A stretch of 64,000 nt of DNA from an uncultured Collinsella sp. (GCA_934667065.1 CAKULD010000005.1:1-64000); one strand, 5' to 3'. Counted from the first letter of the stretch, positions 44,711 to 54,067 are shown. Notes: generated by a model not told the origin, from the sequence alone. Numbers and translations are program-made.

Positions 44711-45520
44711 GTGTCTTTTGGCGTCAGATTGGCGACCATATTAGCCGTCGGCTGCGGCTTTTGGTGCGCCTCCCATCTTTATCAGCGTTGGCGCTACGCC
44801 GCGCTGGAGCATGAGGACAAGGCCATGCTCCAGGCACGACCCGGTGACGCCGATAGGGACAAATGGATTGACGCCGTGAACAGAGAGGCAGTTAATTACG
44901 GCGTCAGCCCCTCGACGCTCATTTCCCTGGGGAGTAAAGGATGTATCGGCGCGGAGTTATCCATGCTTGGCGACACCGGAGCATACCTCCGCCACCATAA
45001 CCCTCCCTTGACCTCAGAAATCGCCCTTGTCTACCCTTACCTGTTTGCCTCATGGGTGGGAACGCTCATCTCGGTTCCCTACGCAATCTTGCTGGCGACC
45101 TCTGTTGCGCTTGGGCAGGAGGACATGAGATTCAGGATTGCACCGGTGCCCATGCTGCTCCTCTTTGCGGCCTCAGGCGCCGTGTCGTCCCCCTGGGGAC
45201 CATATACGTGGGCGATAATCACCGTTCCCTGCGCCGCCGTATTCGCGTTGATTTCATTTGCCATGAAGTGTATCGGGGGCATCTCCTGGCACGCCGGCGA
45301 CTATCTCACACTTGCCATCGCCCTCATGGCCGTGCTGTCCGTCGGAACGGTCCTCGAGTTTCTCACTATCCACCTTCTGTGCGCGTGCGCTCTTGAGCTT
45401 GCCATCAGGTTCATTCCCGCCTGTGCGCGCCTCAAAGACAACGTCCCCTATAACGCCGTGCTGTCGGTAAGTCTGGTCGGGGCGACGCTAATCGCAATCT
45501 TGAAAGGTAATCTGCTATGA
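44711..45520 (+). CDS. A24-like prepilin peptidase (TadV/CpaA type)
   Basis: 269 residues from a GTG after GAGGAGG. Six or seven membrane segments. Two aspartates typical of A24 peptidases are present: EDMRFRIAP (like DxRxxxIP) near residue 140 and GGISWHAGDYLTLA (like GxGD) about 55 residues later. The GxGD glycines are partly altered. The enzyme cleaves prepilins before assembly, and likely substrates are the Flp-like pilin at 35060 and the TadE-like proteins downstream. The N-terminal ~100 residues are longer than usual. Its 3' end overlaps the next gene by ATGA. Confidence 0.7.
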   Translation: MSFGVRLATILAVGCGFWCASHLYQRWRYAALEHEDKAMLQARPGDADRDKWIDAVNREAVNYGVSPSTLISLGSKGCIGAELSMLGDTGAYLRHHNPPLTSEIALVYPYLFASWVGTLISVPYAILLATSVALGQEDMRFRIAPVPMLLLFAASGAVSSPWGPYTWAIITVPCAAVFALISFAMKCIGGISWHAGDYLTLAIALMAVLSVGTVLEFLTIHLLCACALELAIRFIPACARLKDNVPYNAVLSVSLVGATLIAILKGNLL

Positions 45521-45966
45521 GGTCAAGGCCAACAGAACTCAGGGCGGTCATGGTGACCCAGCTCGTCCTTCTACTCCCCATCATGATCGCAATGCTCGCA
45601 CTCGTCGTGGACTGCGCGAACCTGAGCCGGTGCAAGGCCCTCGCATCGGCGGCCGCATCCGAGGGGGCGCGCTACGCCGCGGCGAACCCCGATAAGAATG
45701 ATTCTGAAGTCGAATCCTACGTAAGGGGCGCTATCGGTCTCGATGGCAGCTGCACTGTGGATATCGAGCGCGGCGCGCTTTCGTCCAAAGACGTGAAGCT
45801 AAGGGTTGGGGACAAGTCCAGGGACTCTTCAATAGAGCGCAAGTCCGTCACGGTCAATGTCCAGATTCCATGCCGCCGCGTATTCACCCTGGCCGTCTTC
45901 GATGGTCTTGCGGAAATTGAGCCCGAGTCATCCTCGGCAACGGCAATCTCATCGGAGGTCAAGTGA
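45517..45966 (+). CDS. TadE-like pseudopilin
   Basis: 149 residues. A short basic head is followed by one membrane helix (MVTQLVLLLPIMIAMLALVV) and an extracytoplasmic region beginning ALASAAASEGARYAAAN, typical of TadE/TadG minor pilins. It is tightly coupled to the genes on each side. It would sit in the base or tip of the Tad pilus. Confidence 0.72.
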   Translation: MRSRPTELRAVMVTQLVLLLPIMIAMLALVVDCANLSRCKALASAAASEGARYAAANPDKNDSEVESYVRGAIGLDGSCTVDIERGALSSKDVKLRVGDKSRDSSIERKSVTVNVQIPCRRVFTLAVFDGLAEIEPESSSATAISSEVK

Positions 45967-46439
45967 TGGTGCGTAACAGAAGGCCGCTCGAGGCACTCAT
46001 CTCCACTGAATTCATATTCGTATTCCCGATAGCGCTCACCGTCATCCTCGCCATCATGGGCTTCGGGTTCACGGGCTATCAGCGTGCCAGAATTGATTAC
46101 TCCCTCGCACATCTCGCGGACCGGCTTCCCGCAGGCTGGGATTCCATGGACGCCGACACGCTCGTGAAGAAGCTCGTAAGCGCATCGGCCGATATCGACC
46201 CAAGCTACCTCACGGTAAAGAACGCCTCGGTCAACATCGATTCCGATGAGAACCTCGGCCATGGAAACGCCGTCGCAGGTGATTTGGGCACCGAGAACCT
46301 CAGGACCGAGGAAAGGGCCGTAACGGTGTCAGCTGAAATCACGTACGACTACCCGGCGCCCTACAACGTATTCGGAAAGAAATCCGTCCGAAACATCACG
46401 CGTTCCTACATCAGCTATTCCGACTGGGAGGTCATCTAG
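45966..46439 (+). CDS. TadE/TadG-like protein
   Basis: 157 residues from the ATG after GGAGG (a GTG lies three bases earlier). A membrane helix LISTEFIFVFPIALTVILAI with Glu near its start resembles TadE. The external part is beta-rich (RAVTVSAEITYDYPAPYNV). It ends in TAG immediately followed by the next ATG. A minor component of the pilus assembly. Confidence 0.68.
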   Translation: MVRNRRPLEALISTEFIFVFPIALTVILAIMGFGFTGYQRARIDYSLAHLADRLPAGWDSMDADTLVKKLVSASADIDPSYLTVKNASVNIDSDENLGHGNAVAGDLGTENLRTEERAVTVSAEITYDYPAPYNVFGKKSVRNITRSYISYSDWEVI

Positions 46440-47033
46440 ATGAAGCGTCTCGCACTCAGGGGAGGGGGAGCCCGCGCGCAGCTCACATCCTTTTTCGTCG
46501 TGATGCTCATCCCCCTATCCCTCCTCATAGCGCTCGCCGTAGACCTGGGAGGAGCGCTCGCATATAGGACATGGCAGGGGTCGCTTCTCGAGAGCACGAG
46601 GCAGTCTTGCTTCGGTGAGGCCAATGCCGTCAAATACGCCGAGAACCCGGGGGATGAGGCCCGCTCCGAGGTTCTCGAGATGCTCAAGGCCAACGGTTAC
46701 ACCGGAAAGGCCACGGTCTATTACGTAGAGGCCCCTGAAAGCCTTTGCGGGGCAGCCGATCGCTACGCCGGCGTCTATGTGGTCCTTGAGGGGACCTGGC
46801 CGTCGTCTTTCGCGAGATTCGCCGGCGTCGATGAGCTCAAGGTGCGCTCGGACGCCGTCTGGACCCTACATCCCTATTCGTCCACGACGGTATGGCGGCC
46901 GGCCGACACCGGTAACGGCTGGTGCGAGTACACGATTGACAAGGAAGGTAGCGTTTCGACGAAAACGGGGGCATGCTCACTCGACGATGCGCCCGAAATT
47001 CTCTCCAAGGCCGTGAGGGACATGCTTCCCTGA
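46440..47033 (+). CDS. TadE/TadG-like secreted protein
   Basis: 197 residues with one N-terminal membrane helix (FFVVMLIPLSLLIALAVDLG) and ALAYRTWQGSLLESTRQSC after it, the layout of TadG-like proteins. The mature part has Cys residues that could form disulfides (SLCGAADRY, NGWCEY, GACSLDD). It closes the first Tad transcription unit. Region 47034-47346 holds operator G and no clear gene. Confidence 0.65.
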   Translation: MKRLALRGGGARAQLTSFFVVMLIPLSLLIALAVDLGGALAYRTWQGSLLESTRQSCFGEANAVKYAENPGDEARSEVLEMLKANGYTGKATVYYVEAPESLCGAADRYAGVYVVLEGTWPSSFARFAGVDELKVRSDAVWTLHPYSSTTVWRPADTGNGWCEYTIDKEGSVSTKTGACSLDDAPEILSKAVRDMLP

Positions 47034-47078
47034 TCGACGGGCGGCAACCGCCAGCCAACACGCTACAGCGCGCCATAT

Positions 47079-47132
47079 TGTCACCCAATGGCACCAAATC
47101 GCCCTGCGCAGACGGCCGCGCGGGGCGATTCT
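47079..47132 (+). promoter_or_regulatory. Direct-repeat operator G and -10 element, Tad operon 2
   Basis: TGTCACC (47079-47085), CAA, TGGCACC (47089-47095), AAATC, then GATTCT at 47127-47132, exactly 32 bp on. A better TTTATA lies five bases further. The next gene is at 47347, leaving a long leader. Confidence 0.7.
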
Positions 47133-47346
47133 TTATATGTCGGAATAGCACGGCAGGCCGAAGAGCCCTCGGGCCCGATGTGCGACCCGATGCGTCAGAG
47201 ACTGGTCTGCTCGACCAAAAAGGCTTTCGAGATGGTTTGTGCGGCGGCAGAGAAAGTTCGGCCAGTATCACCTGGCACTGGAAAGCGAACCATTCTCCAC
47301 CGCTCGCGTTTAAGGGACTCCTAGGTCCCAGGAAGGAATCTTAAAG

Positions 47347-48297
47347 ATGAAAAAACGGACCCAGGAGGAAATAAGGGCAGAAATCGCCCAAGTCGAGTCG
47401 GAAATGCGCACGGCCATCGACTCCGGGCGCATGCGAAGCGTCGAACGGCTCCGCGGGCGCAAGCAGGCGCTCGGCCATGAGCTGGAGCGCGCAATGGCAC
47501 AGGAGGCCGCCATGGGGGCGACCACGTCGACGCAGATGCCCGCCGCGGCCCCCGCGCCCGCACAGGGCGGCCAGAGGACCACGTCGACGTCAGGTGCCGC
47601 GACCGCTCGCAGGCAGCGCGGGCCGGCAGCAGGGGGAACGCGTAAGGACCGAAGGCTCGCCGCCGTCGCCGGCGTGGCGATCGCCGTCGCAGTCGTGACG
47701 GTCGGTTTCTCGGGCTGGCGATGGACTCAGGCGCAGGGCGAGCTCGCGCGTCTCGAGAAGTCGACCGTCAAGGTAGTCACCGTCACGCGCGATGTCGCCC
47801 CCGGCGAAGTCCTCACTTCGGCAGACCTTACGGTCGCAAGCGTGCCCACGGCGTTTGCGCCCAAGGACGCGGCGAAGAAGGTATCCGATGTGGCGGGCCG
47901 CCAGTCCGTGACGCAGCAGACCTTGGGGACCGCAGTTTCCCTCTCCTCCGTATCGGGCTCGAAGAAACCCGCTTCCATCACCACCGCCGTAACCGAGGGC
48001 CACGTTGCCTATACCGTCGCACTCGACAGCTCAACGGGCCTTTCCCCGCTGCTCTCGGTCGGTGACAAGGTCGATGTTCTCGCGAGCGTGAACGACGGCC
48101 AGGTCGTGAGCACCGTGCGCGTGGCCGACTCCATTCGCGTACTGGCGCTGGACGGCAACCTCTCGGGCTCCAAGTCAGACGGTTACTCCAACGTCACAAT
48201 CGAGGTAACTGAGGACCAGGCCCTCGCCCTTTCGAGCGCGAGCGGCATCCGACTCGTGGCCCTTCCCGAGACGGGGGAGGCGCAAAATGCTGAATAG
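47347..48297 (+). CDS. CpaB/RcpC-type Tad pilus assembly protein (SAF domain)
   Basis: 316 residues. An N-terminal charged helix (~1-50) and a Pro/Ala/Gly-rich linker lie in the cytoplasm. A membrane helix at ~104-122 (AAVAGVAIAVAVVTVGF) follows. The external part holds the SAF domain (VVTVTRDVAPGEVLTSADL, ~140-200) and the RcpC-like domain (LLSVGDKVDVLASV, VTIEVTEDQALALSSA). CpaB proteins form a periplasmic or envelope ring with the secretin in diderms. In this probable monoderm it would stabilise the pilus channel. The 3' end overlaps the ATPase gene. Confidence 0.85.
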   Translation: MKKRTQEEIRAEIAQVESEMRTAIDSGRMRSVERLRGRKQALGHELERAMAQEAAMGATTSTQMPAAAPAPAQGGQRTTSTSGAATARRQRGPAAGGTRKDRRLAAVAGVAIAVAVVTVGFSGWRWTQAQGELARLEKSTVKVVTVTRDVAPGEVLTSADLTVASVPTAFAPKDAAKKVSDVAGRQSVTQQTLGTAVSLSSVSGSKKPASITTAVTEGHVAYTVALDSSTGLSPLLSVGDKVDVLASVNDGQVVSTVRVADSIRVLALDGNLSGSKSDGYSNVTIEVTEDQALALSSASGIRLVALPETGEAQNAE

Positions 48298-49588
48298 CGA
48301 TCTGCTCGGCATCGAACGCGAGGCCGTCCGCCAGGCGACGGGGATCCTGACTGCCGCCAACGATGCCTCCGAGAGCGATGTGCAGCGCGACTCGCGCGCT
48401 CGCGACCTCCTTGCCGAGATTATAGATTCCAGTCCCGAGGGGTCGCGTCTGGACGACGACTCCTTTGATGCCGTGATCCAGGCCGGACTCAACGACCTAT
48501 ATTACCTGGGCCCCATCGAGGAGCTGCTTCCTGATACGTCGATCTCCGAAATCATGGTGAACGCCCCGGACGATGTGTGGGTTGAGCGTGCTGGACTACT
48601 TCAGAGGGTCCCCGTCGCCTTCGAAGACGACGACCACGTCAAGTTCATCATCAATCGCATAGCGTCAGCCGACGGTCGCCGTTGCGACGAGGCGCAGCCG
48701 CTGTGCGACTGCATCCTGAACCGCCCCGGTGCGATATTCAACGGCTCCCGTGTCGCGGCGACCGCAAAGGGCATCGCCGTCGATCACAACATTCTCAACA
48801 TCCGTAAGTTTCGACCGGATGCCGTGGAGCCAGAGGACCTCATGGCACTCGGCACCTTCGACCAGCGCATGCTCGAGTTCATGGAGGCGATCGTACTCGG
48901 CCGAATGAACGTCGTCATCGCAGGCGGCACCGGCTCGGGCAAGACGACGCTCCTCAACGCCTGCTCGTCCTTCATCCCGGACAACCAGCGCATCGTCACG
49001 ATCGAGGATGCGCCTGAGCTGCGCCTCCAGAAACCCCATGTCGTGCGCAAGACCGCTCGCCGACCCAACATCGAGGGCGAGGGCGAGATCACCATCCGGC
49101 AGCTCGTGATTCACGCGCTGCGCGAACGCCCCGACCGAATCGTCGTCGGCGAGTGCCGCGGCGGCGAGGCTTTCGACATGATCCAGGCGATGATGACGGG
49201 ACACGAGGGCTCGCTCACGACCGTCCACTCCTCCAACGCGCGCGAGGCCATGACCCGCCTGCGCTCGATGATCCAACAGACCGGAACCGAGATGCGAAGC
49301 GAGCAGATTATGGAGCTCATCGCCTCGGCTATCGACTTCGTCATCTTCGTCAACCGCTACGATATCGACGGCTCGCGCAAGATCACGGAAATCGCCGAGG
49401 TCCAGGGCATGCAGGGCGACGTCATCACCATGGGCACCATCATGCGTTTCGAGCAAACGGGCTTTTCCGAGGACGGCAAGGTGCTTGGAGAGTTCATGCC
49501 CACCGGTGAGCGCATCACCCCGGCGCACCGCGAAAAGCTCTTCGCGCGCGGCGTGTATATCGATGACGATTTCTGGTTCCGTCGATGA
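48287..49588 (+). CDS. tadA: TadA/CpaF-type secretion ATPase
   Basis: 433 residues. Walker A is GGTGSGKTTLLNA (~215-227), the Asp box TIEDAPELRL follows, and the Walker B region is RIVVGECRGGEAFDMIQAM (~285). The His box GHEGSLTTVHSSN is intact. The N-terminal domain (LPDTSISEIMVNAPDDVWV) is typical of CpaF. It powers pilin polymerisation at the inner face of the membrane and forms a hexamer with TadB/TadC above it. A full-length member. Confidence 0.95.
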   Translation: MLNSDLLGIEREAVRQATGILTAANDASESDVQRDSRARDLLAEIIDSSPEGSRLDDDSFDAVIQAGLNDLYYLGPIEELLPDTSISEIMVNAPDDVWVERAGLLQRVPVAFEDDDHVKFIINRIASADGRRCDEAQPLCDCILNRPGAIFNGSRVAATAKGIAVDHNILNIRKFRPDAVEPEDLMALGTFDQRMLEFMEAIVLGRMNVVIAGGTGSGKTTLLNACSSFIPDNQRIVTIEDAPELRLQKPHVVRKTARRPNIEGEGEITIRQLVIHALRERPDRIVVGECRGGEAFDMIQAMMTGHEGSLTTVHSSNAREAMTRLRSMIQQTGTEMRSEQIMELIASAIDFVIFVNRYDIDGSRKITEIAEVQGMQGDVITMGTIMRFEQTGFSEDGKVLGEFMPTGERITPAHREKLFARGVYIDDDFWFRR

Positions 49589-50487
49589 GCGGGCAGATTT
49601 CCCCGGCAGCCCTCCTTCCCGCACTGCCGGCGGTCCTGATGGGAATAATCCTGTTCCTGACGGCAAGAAAGCTTCGCATCGAGCGTGAGCAGTCAGAAGC
49701 CGGCCCCCTTCCGGAGAACCCCTCCGGTAAAGATGGGGGCAACCGCCTTTCCGGCGCCCTGCGACGCGTGTGCCAGGGCGCGGCGCCCCAGCTCTCCACC
49801 ACCGAGGCGGCACAGCTATGGGCGGTAATCGCGTTCGCGCCATCGGTCTTTATCCTTGCAATGGGCTCGACAGCGGGAGCGGTCGCCGCACTCCCGCTCG
49901 GCATCGCGGCCTTCCCGATCTGGGTGAAGTCGAAGCGCGGGGCCGAGCAGGGCCTTTTCGAGGAGCAGCTCGGCCAGGCGATGCCGCTCATCGCATCGAA
50001 CCTTCGAACGGGAGCCTCGATCGCGCAATCGGTGGCACCGGTCGCAGAGCACATGGATGAGCCCCTGAAGTCCGAGTTCGCCATCCTCGAGCGCGACCTT
50101 AGAAACGGACGCCCCATCGACCAGGCACTCGACGATATGGCAATGAGGACCAAAAGCTCCAACCTCAGGCTCTATTCAACTGCCGTATCGGTATCGCAGC
50201 AGACCGGCGGCTCGCTATCCGAGATCACGGAGCGTGTCGGCGAGGCCATCCGGGCAAAGGTCAAGGCGAAGCGATCGGCCGAGGCCAAGACCTCCTCGGC
50301 ACGGTTCGAGGCGAAGATCGTCGGCTTCGCGCCGATCGTCATGCTGGTGCTCATGTCGGTTGCGTCGGAAATGCACCGGCAGTTCTTCATGACGCCTGCG
50401 GGGTGGGCGTGCCTGGGCGTGGGCATAGCGCTCGATATCATCGGTTTCATGGTGCTGAAGCAAATAAGTAACATCAGGTACGACTAG
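49585..50487 (+). CDS. tadB: TadB-type inner-membrane platform protein
   Basis: 300 residues. It has membrane segments at the N-terminus (LLPALPAVLMGIILFL), the middle and the C-terminus. The cytoplasmic GspF-like domain contains FEEQLGQAMPLIASNLRTG, then GGSLSEITERVGEAIRAKVK. The start overlaps the TadA stop by ATGA. With TadC it forms the platform that couples the ATPase to the growing pilus. Confidence 0.9.
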   Translation: MSGQISPAALLPALPAVLMGIILFLTARKLRIEREQSEAGPLPENPSGKDGGNRLSGALRRVCQGAAPQLSTTEAAQLWAVIAFAPSVFILAMGSTAGAVAALPLGIAAFPIWVKSKRGAEQGLFEEQLGQAMPLIASNLRTGASIAQSVAPVAEHMDEPLKSEFAILERDLRNGRPIDQALDDMAMRTKSSNLRLYSTAVSVSQQTGGSLSEITERVGEAIRAKVKAKRSAEAKTSSARFEAKIVGFAPIVMLVLMSVASEMHRQFFMTPAGWACLGVGIALDIIGFMVLKQISNIRYD

Positions 50488-50497
50488 GGGAGCTCAG

Positions 50498-51367
50498 ATG
50501 TTCGAATCAATAACAACTGGCTTCATTATCATCCTCATCGGAATCGCCGCGGGCCTCGGAGTGGACATCGCCCTCAAACGCGTCTTCGGCCTAGAGCAGC
50601 CTGCGGAAGAGGACGCCTCCCCGGCGCTTCCCGGAATCGCCGACAAGCTTTCCAACGTTGTCTCCAGGCTCGCTCCCATTTCGCGCACCGTAATGGACTC
50701 GACGCGCGACTCCCTCGACCGCGCCGGTTCCACCATGCAGCCGGCGACCTTCTGGGCCTTCCGCGTCGCGAGCGCCGCGGGATTCACTGCGGCGGGACTC
50801 GTCGCGTCGCTTTTCGTCGGCGGGGCAAAGGGTCTAGGCATTTTCGCCGCGCTGGCGCTCACAGGAATCGCCATCCCGCAGCTGTGGCTTTTGAATGAGC
50901 GCGCGAAATGGCGCGACGAGCTCGACCGGCAGCTTCCCGACGCCCTCGATTTGCTCGCAATCTGCATGTCGGCGGGCTCGTCTATCGATTTCGCCCTGCA
51001 CACGGTCGGCAGCAAGATGGACGGCGCCATCGCGCAGGGCTTCGAGCGAGTGGCCAACGAGGCCAGCTTCTCATCGCGAACCGAGGCGCTCCTTCGCTTC
51101 GCAGAACGCGCGCGCGTGCCGTCCCTCACGATCTTCGCGGCCTCGTTTGCGCAATCCGAGCGCGCGGGCGGATCTCTCGTCGATATCATCCGCGACCAGG
51201 CGGAGACGGTTCGCGAGCAACGGCGCCTGAAGGTCGAGTCGGAGATCGAGAAGCTCGGTACAAAGATGCTCTTCCCGATCATCCTGTTTATCCTTCCGGT
51301 GTTTCTGATCGTCGTCCTCGCCCCCGTGTTGGCCCAGATCGCGCAGACGTTCACCTCTCTCATGTAG
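50498..51367 (+). CDS. tadC: TadC-type inner-membrane platform protein
   Basis: 289 residues with a GspF/TadC domain: LDRQLPDALDLLAICMSAG, then ERAGGSLVDIIRDQAETVRE and paired C-terminal helices (MLFPIILFILPVFLIVVLAP). The ATG follows GGGGAGC. This is the usual partner of TadB. The order cpaB-tadA-tadB-tadC is conserved among Tad loci. Confidence 0.9.
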   Translation: MFESITTGFIIILIGIAAGLGVDIALKRVFGLEQPAEEDASPALPGIADKLSNVVSRLAPISRTVMDSTRDSLDRAGSTMQPATFWAFRVASAAGFTAAGLVASLFVGGAKGLGIFAALALTGIAIPQLWLLNERAKWRDELDRQLPDALDLLAICMSAGSSIDFALHTVGSKMDGAIAQGFERVANEASFSSRTEALLRFAERARVPSLTIFAASFAQSERAGGSLVDIIRDQAETVREQRRLKVESEIEKLGTKMLFPIILFILPVFLIVVLAPVLAQIAQTFTSLM

Positions 51368-51377
51368 GAGACGGCCC

Positions 51378-51755
51378 ATGAGCTTCGAATACGATATCCC
51401 CTGCGTGGCCACCACCCGGTTCGGCGCCGAGGTCCCGATTTCCCTCAAGATCGCCAAATCCTTCAGGGACAAGGCGATCGGGTATATGGGCGCCAAGTCA
51501 ATCGGCAAATCCACCGGCATGGTCTACGCAAGGGGCAGGTCGCTCCATACCCTGTTCATGCGCGTCCCGATTGATGTCTGCTGGATTGGCCGTTTCGACC
51601 CCTCAGATCAGTTCTGGCCGGTAGTCTCGCTCGATGCCTCAGTCGCCCCCTGGCGCATCCTTTTCGCACCGCGGGGGGCCGTGGGCGGCATCGAGGTCGC
51701 GCCCGGGACGTTCACCGAGTCGGACCGCCCGATCTCTATCAGGAGACTCGATTGA
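51378..51755 (+). CDS. DUF192 family protein
   Basis: 125 residues. KSFRDKAIGYMGAKSIGKST then LHTLFMRVPIDVCWIGRFD and GVAPGTF-like endings match DUF192, a small beta-rich family (normally F-M-x-M/N-T-x-I-P-L-D-V-x-F). It follows tadC in many actinobacterial and proteobacterial Tad clusters, where its function is unknown. It lies ten bases after tadC and overlaps the start of the next gene. Confidence 0.78.
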   Translation: MSFEYDIPCVATTRFGAEVPISLKIAKSFRDKAIGYMGAKSIGKSTGMVYARGRSLHTLFMRVPIDVCWIGRFDPSDQFWPVVSLDASVAPWRILFAPRGAVGGIEVAPGTFTESDRPISIRRLD

Positions 51756-53245
51756 ACCAAATTAAGGTAGCGAAGATCGTACGCTGTGCCTCAGCGGCGC
51801 TCGCCGTCATCCTGTCAATGGCCGTTATGGCCTTGATTCCCACCATCAGGTCGGCGGGGACGCTTGATACGGACGGATGGTTCCTTCTGGCCTCGGGGCG
51901 CGTGGTCGTCGAATCCGGCATCCCGAGTACGAACCCATTCACCGCAATCGCCGGCCAGGGAATCGTGCTCCAGCAGTGGCTGCACGACGCGTGGCTCTAC
52001 CTGTGCTGGAAGGCCGCGGGCTACGTGGGCGTCGCCGTCTCCGTGGCGGTACCCGCCGCACTCGCCCTGTGGGCCTATACCGGCACCGTTTCCAGGCTGG
52101 CGCAAAACGCACGTTACCCCTGGGCACCGCTGCTAATCGGTGCGCTCGGCTTTACCCTCATGGCCTCGTATCTGTCCATCCGTCCGTCCCTTTGGACGGC
52201 AGCGCTGCTGTTTAACACCATCTCTACGTGCCTAGAATGGCGACGTGGCGCCAGCTCTCATTACCTTCTGGCACTCCCGGTCGTGTCGCTGCTGTCTGTA
52301 AATCTGCAGGCGGCGCTTTGGCCCTTGTCGGCCGCTGCCGCCGCGTGCTTCCTGCTTCCGGAAGAGGACGAGATCTCGCTCGGCGAGAGTGGTGAGACAG
52401 TTCGCTCATGGGCGCGGTCCAGGCTGCCGCTGCTTGCGGCGATTGCCGGAATGGCAGCGGAATCCCTTGTCAACCCGTATGCAATCGACGGCTCGCTCTA
52501 TGTGCTCCGCTCACTCGGTGCAGCATCGTACGGTGGGGTCATCCTCGAGCTGAAGCCGGTATGGGCGATGCCGGCGGCAGCCCTGTTCTGGTGCGTTGCG
52601 ATCCTCGCGGCAACCATATCGTGCGCCCTCGCGCGCCGGTTCCCGCCCAGATGGCTTCTGGCTTTTTGGCTGGCGTCCGCAATCGCCGGGGCGCTCGCCG
52701 TCAGGTGCCTCTGGATAACGTGGACTGTCTCGTTTCTGACCGTCGCGGTATCTGCTGGGCGTAAGGACGAACTCGAGCCCCAAACATATCGTTTGCTCAT
52801 TGCAGGCAGGCTGGCCTTGAGCTTTGTCTTGGCGCTCTCCGTCATCAACAGCGGACTCCACTCAATCGAGCCCAAGACAAGCGGGGTGGAATCCGGTTGG
52901 TGCGGTATAGATGCGGATATGGGGCAGATCGTCGAGGCCCTGGGCGACAACCCCGGCCGCATATGGTCCGAGGACGTCTCCGTGATGAATTATCTCGAAT
53001 GGGCCGAGGTGCCCGTGACATACGATATGCGACCTGAGATCTGGTCTGAGGCTATCGCAGGGGACAGCGCTGCCAATGACTACCGACTCTACGTTGACAG
53101 CCTGGGAGGCGGCTTTGGGCGCCTAAGGGAGGATGGCTGGGCATGGGCAATCGTGATGGACTCCCATGGGAAACGCCTGGAGAAAGCCTGTCCCGGTGCA
53201 GAGAAGACGGCGAGCGGCAGGGGATACGCGCTCTATCGGTTGTGA
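51752..53245 (+). CDS. Polytopic membrane protein, probable GT-C-like glycosyltransferase
   Basis: 497 residues from a TTG after AGGAG. About nine to ten membrane helices. The first external loop TDGWFLLASGRVVVESGIPS, then NPFTAI and VLQQWLHDAWLYL, follows the pattern of GT-C fold proteins (D-x-W-H-L-x-G-R-x-I-x-x-x-G-x-P-x-x-D-P-F). The C-terminal ~120 residues form an external domain. Such enzymes move lipid-linked sugars onto proteins, and the location suggests pilin or adhesin glycosylation. Substrate and activity are inference. Confidence 0.65.
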   Translation: MNQIKVAKIVRCASAALAVILSMAVMALIPTIRSAGTLDTDGWFLLASGRVVVESGIPSTNPFTAIAGQGIVLQQWLHDAWLYLCWKAAGYVGVAVSVAVPAALALWAYTGTVSRLAQNARYPWAPLLIGALGFTLMASYLSIRPSLWTAALLFNTISTCLEWRRGASSHYLLALPVVSLLSVNLQAALWPLSAAAAACFLLPEEDEISLGESGETVRSWARSRLPLLAAIAGMAAESLVNPYAIDGSLYVLRSLGAASYGGVILELKPVWAMPAAALFWCVAILAATISCALARRFPPRWLLAFWLASAIAGALAVRCLWITWTVSFLTVAVSAGRKDELEPQTYRLLIAGRLALSFVLALSVINSGLHSIEPKTSGVESGWCGIDADMGQIVEALGDNPGRIWSEDVSVMNYLEWAEVPVTYDMRPEIWSEAIAGDSAANDYRLYVDSLGGGFGRLREDGWAWAIVMDSHGKRLEKACPGAEKTASGRGYALYRL

Positions 53246-53273
53246 CATGAAATGGATTGATGGGTGATAACGC

Positions 53274-53819
53274 ATGGGTAGCATCAACGTCAGCAGAAGG
53301 GCCGTTCTGGCCGGTATCGGCTCGATGGTCCTCATGGGATGCGGCTGCGCCAAGAAGTCGGATAAATCGGACGACTCGAAGAAGAAAAAGAAATCCGAGA
53401 AGAGCGAGGACGAGGCGTTCTCCTTCGGAGGCATAGGGGACACGAGCTCCTCCGATGCCTCCAGGGGGCTTACGGTCGATGGCGTCTACAAGAGGATCGC
53501 CACGGACTCGAGGGGCAAGGAGTATCGATTCCTGCTCGTCGGCATGACATTCGAGAACAGCCTCGACCATGACGGACGGGCACCGGTGTCCTACGTATCG
53601 TGTTACCAAAACGGCGTGAAACTGTCCCATTGCACGAAATACAGCGACCCGAACGCCTCGAAGACACTCGAGCCCGGCTACTCGATTTCAGTCTGTACCG
53701 CGTTTCTGCTGGAAGACGAGGGCCAGCCCGTGAAGGTGAAGATCAAATCATCGAACTCGTCGGATTATGTCTACGAGAACACCTTCCCGATCTCTCACTT
53801 GGACTATACAGCCCTCTAG
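53274..53819 (+). CDS. Lipoprotein with DUF5067-like domain
   Basis: 181 residues. The N-terminus has SRRAVLAGIGSMVLMGCG, a twin-arginine-like signal ending in a lipobox Cys near 23. A Lys/Ser/Glu-rich spacer follows. The domain (LLVGMTFENS, VSYVSCYQNGVKLSHC, TLEPGYSISVCTAFLLED) resembles DUF5067/DUF4352 immunoglobulin-like lipoproteins. It would be tethered outside the membrane. It ends tail to tail with the next minus-strand gene, the two stops sharing a CTAG palindrome. Confidence 0.75.
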   Translation: MGSINVSRRAVLAGIGSMVLMGCGCAKKSDKSDDSKKKKKSEKSEDEAFSFGGIGDTSSSDASRGLTVDGVYKRIATDSRGKEYRFLLVGMTFENSLDHDGRAPVSYVSCYQNGVKLSHCTKYSDPNASKTLEPGYSISVCTAFLLEDEGQPVKVKIKSSNSSDYVYENTFPISHLDYTAL

Positions 53820-54067
53820 GAGTCCTCTCCGGCGCGCACGATAAAGTACTCATTTTCATCCCTGACGATGAAGCGATGGAAGGGTCTGCCCTTCCACTCA
53901 ATCTCAACGCTCCAGATACGGGCGAGACTGCCCGCTTTGCGCCCGGGACAGGGGACAGATGCGCCCGTGGAGCGGACCGGGAACCTACGACCGTCGGAAA
54001 GCTCGATCCACCTGAACTTCGGCTCCCTACCGGGCCTCTCCACGACGCTAACAGTAACGGGAGTCAT
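53816..54067 (-). CDS. Uncharacterised 83-residue protein, distant paralogue of the gene at 54435
   Basis: Soluble and beta-rich. Motifs KFRWIELSDGRRFPV, ARIWSVEIEWKGR and EYFIVRAGED align with GIKWYDGRIFPFVEV, CESWRVKMGDG and SWYVVHDPEND of the gene on the other side of the intergenic region. The family is not known to me. Operator H lies upstream on the same strand. Confidence 0.65.
   Translation of the reverse strand: MTPVTVSVVERPGREPKFRWIELSDGRRFPVRSTGASVPCPGRKAGSLARIWSVEIEWKGRPFHRFIVRDENEYFIVRAGEDS

Noticed and set aside
48665..49843. 392-codon minus-strand frame opposite tadA
   Set aside because: Shadow of the TadA ATPase gene, with a composition typical of reversed coding sequence.
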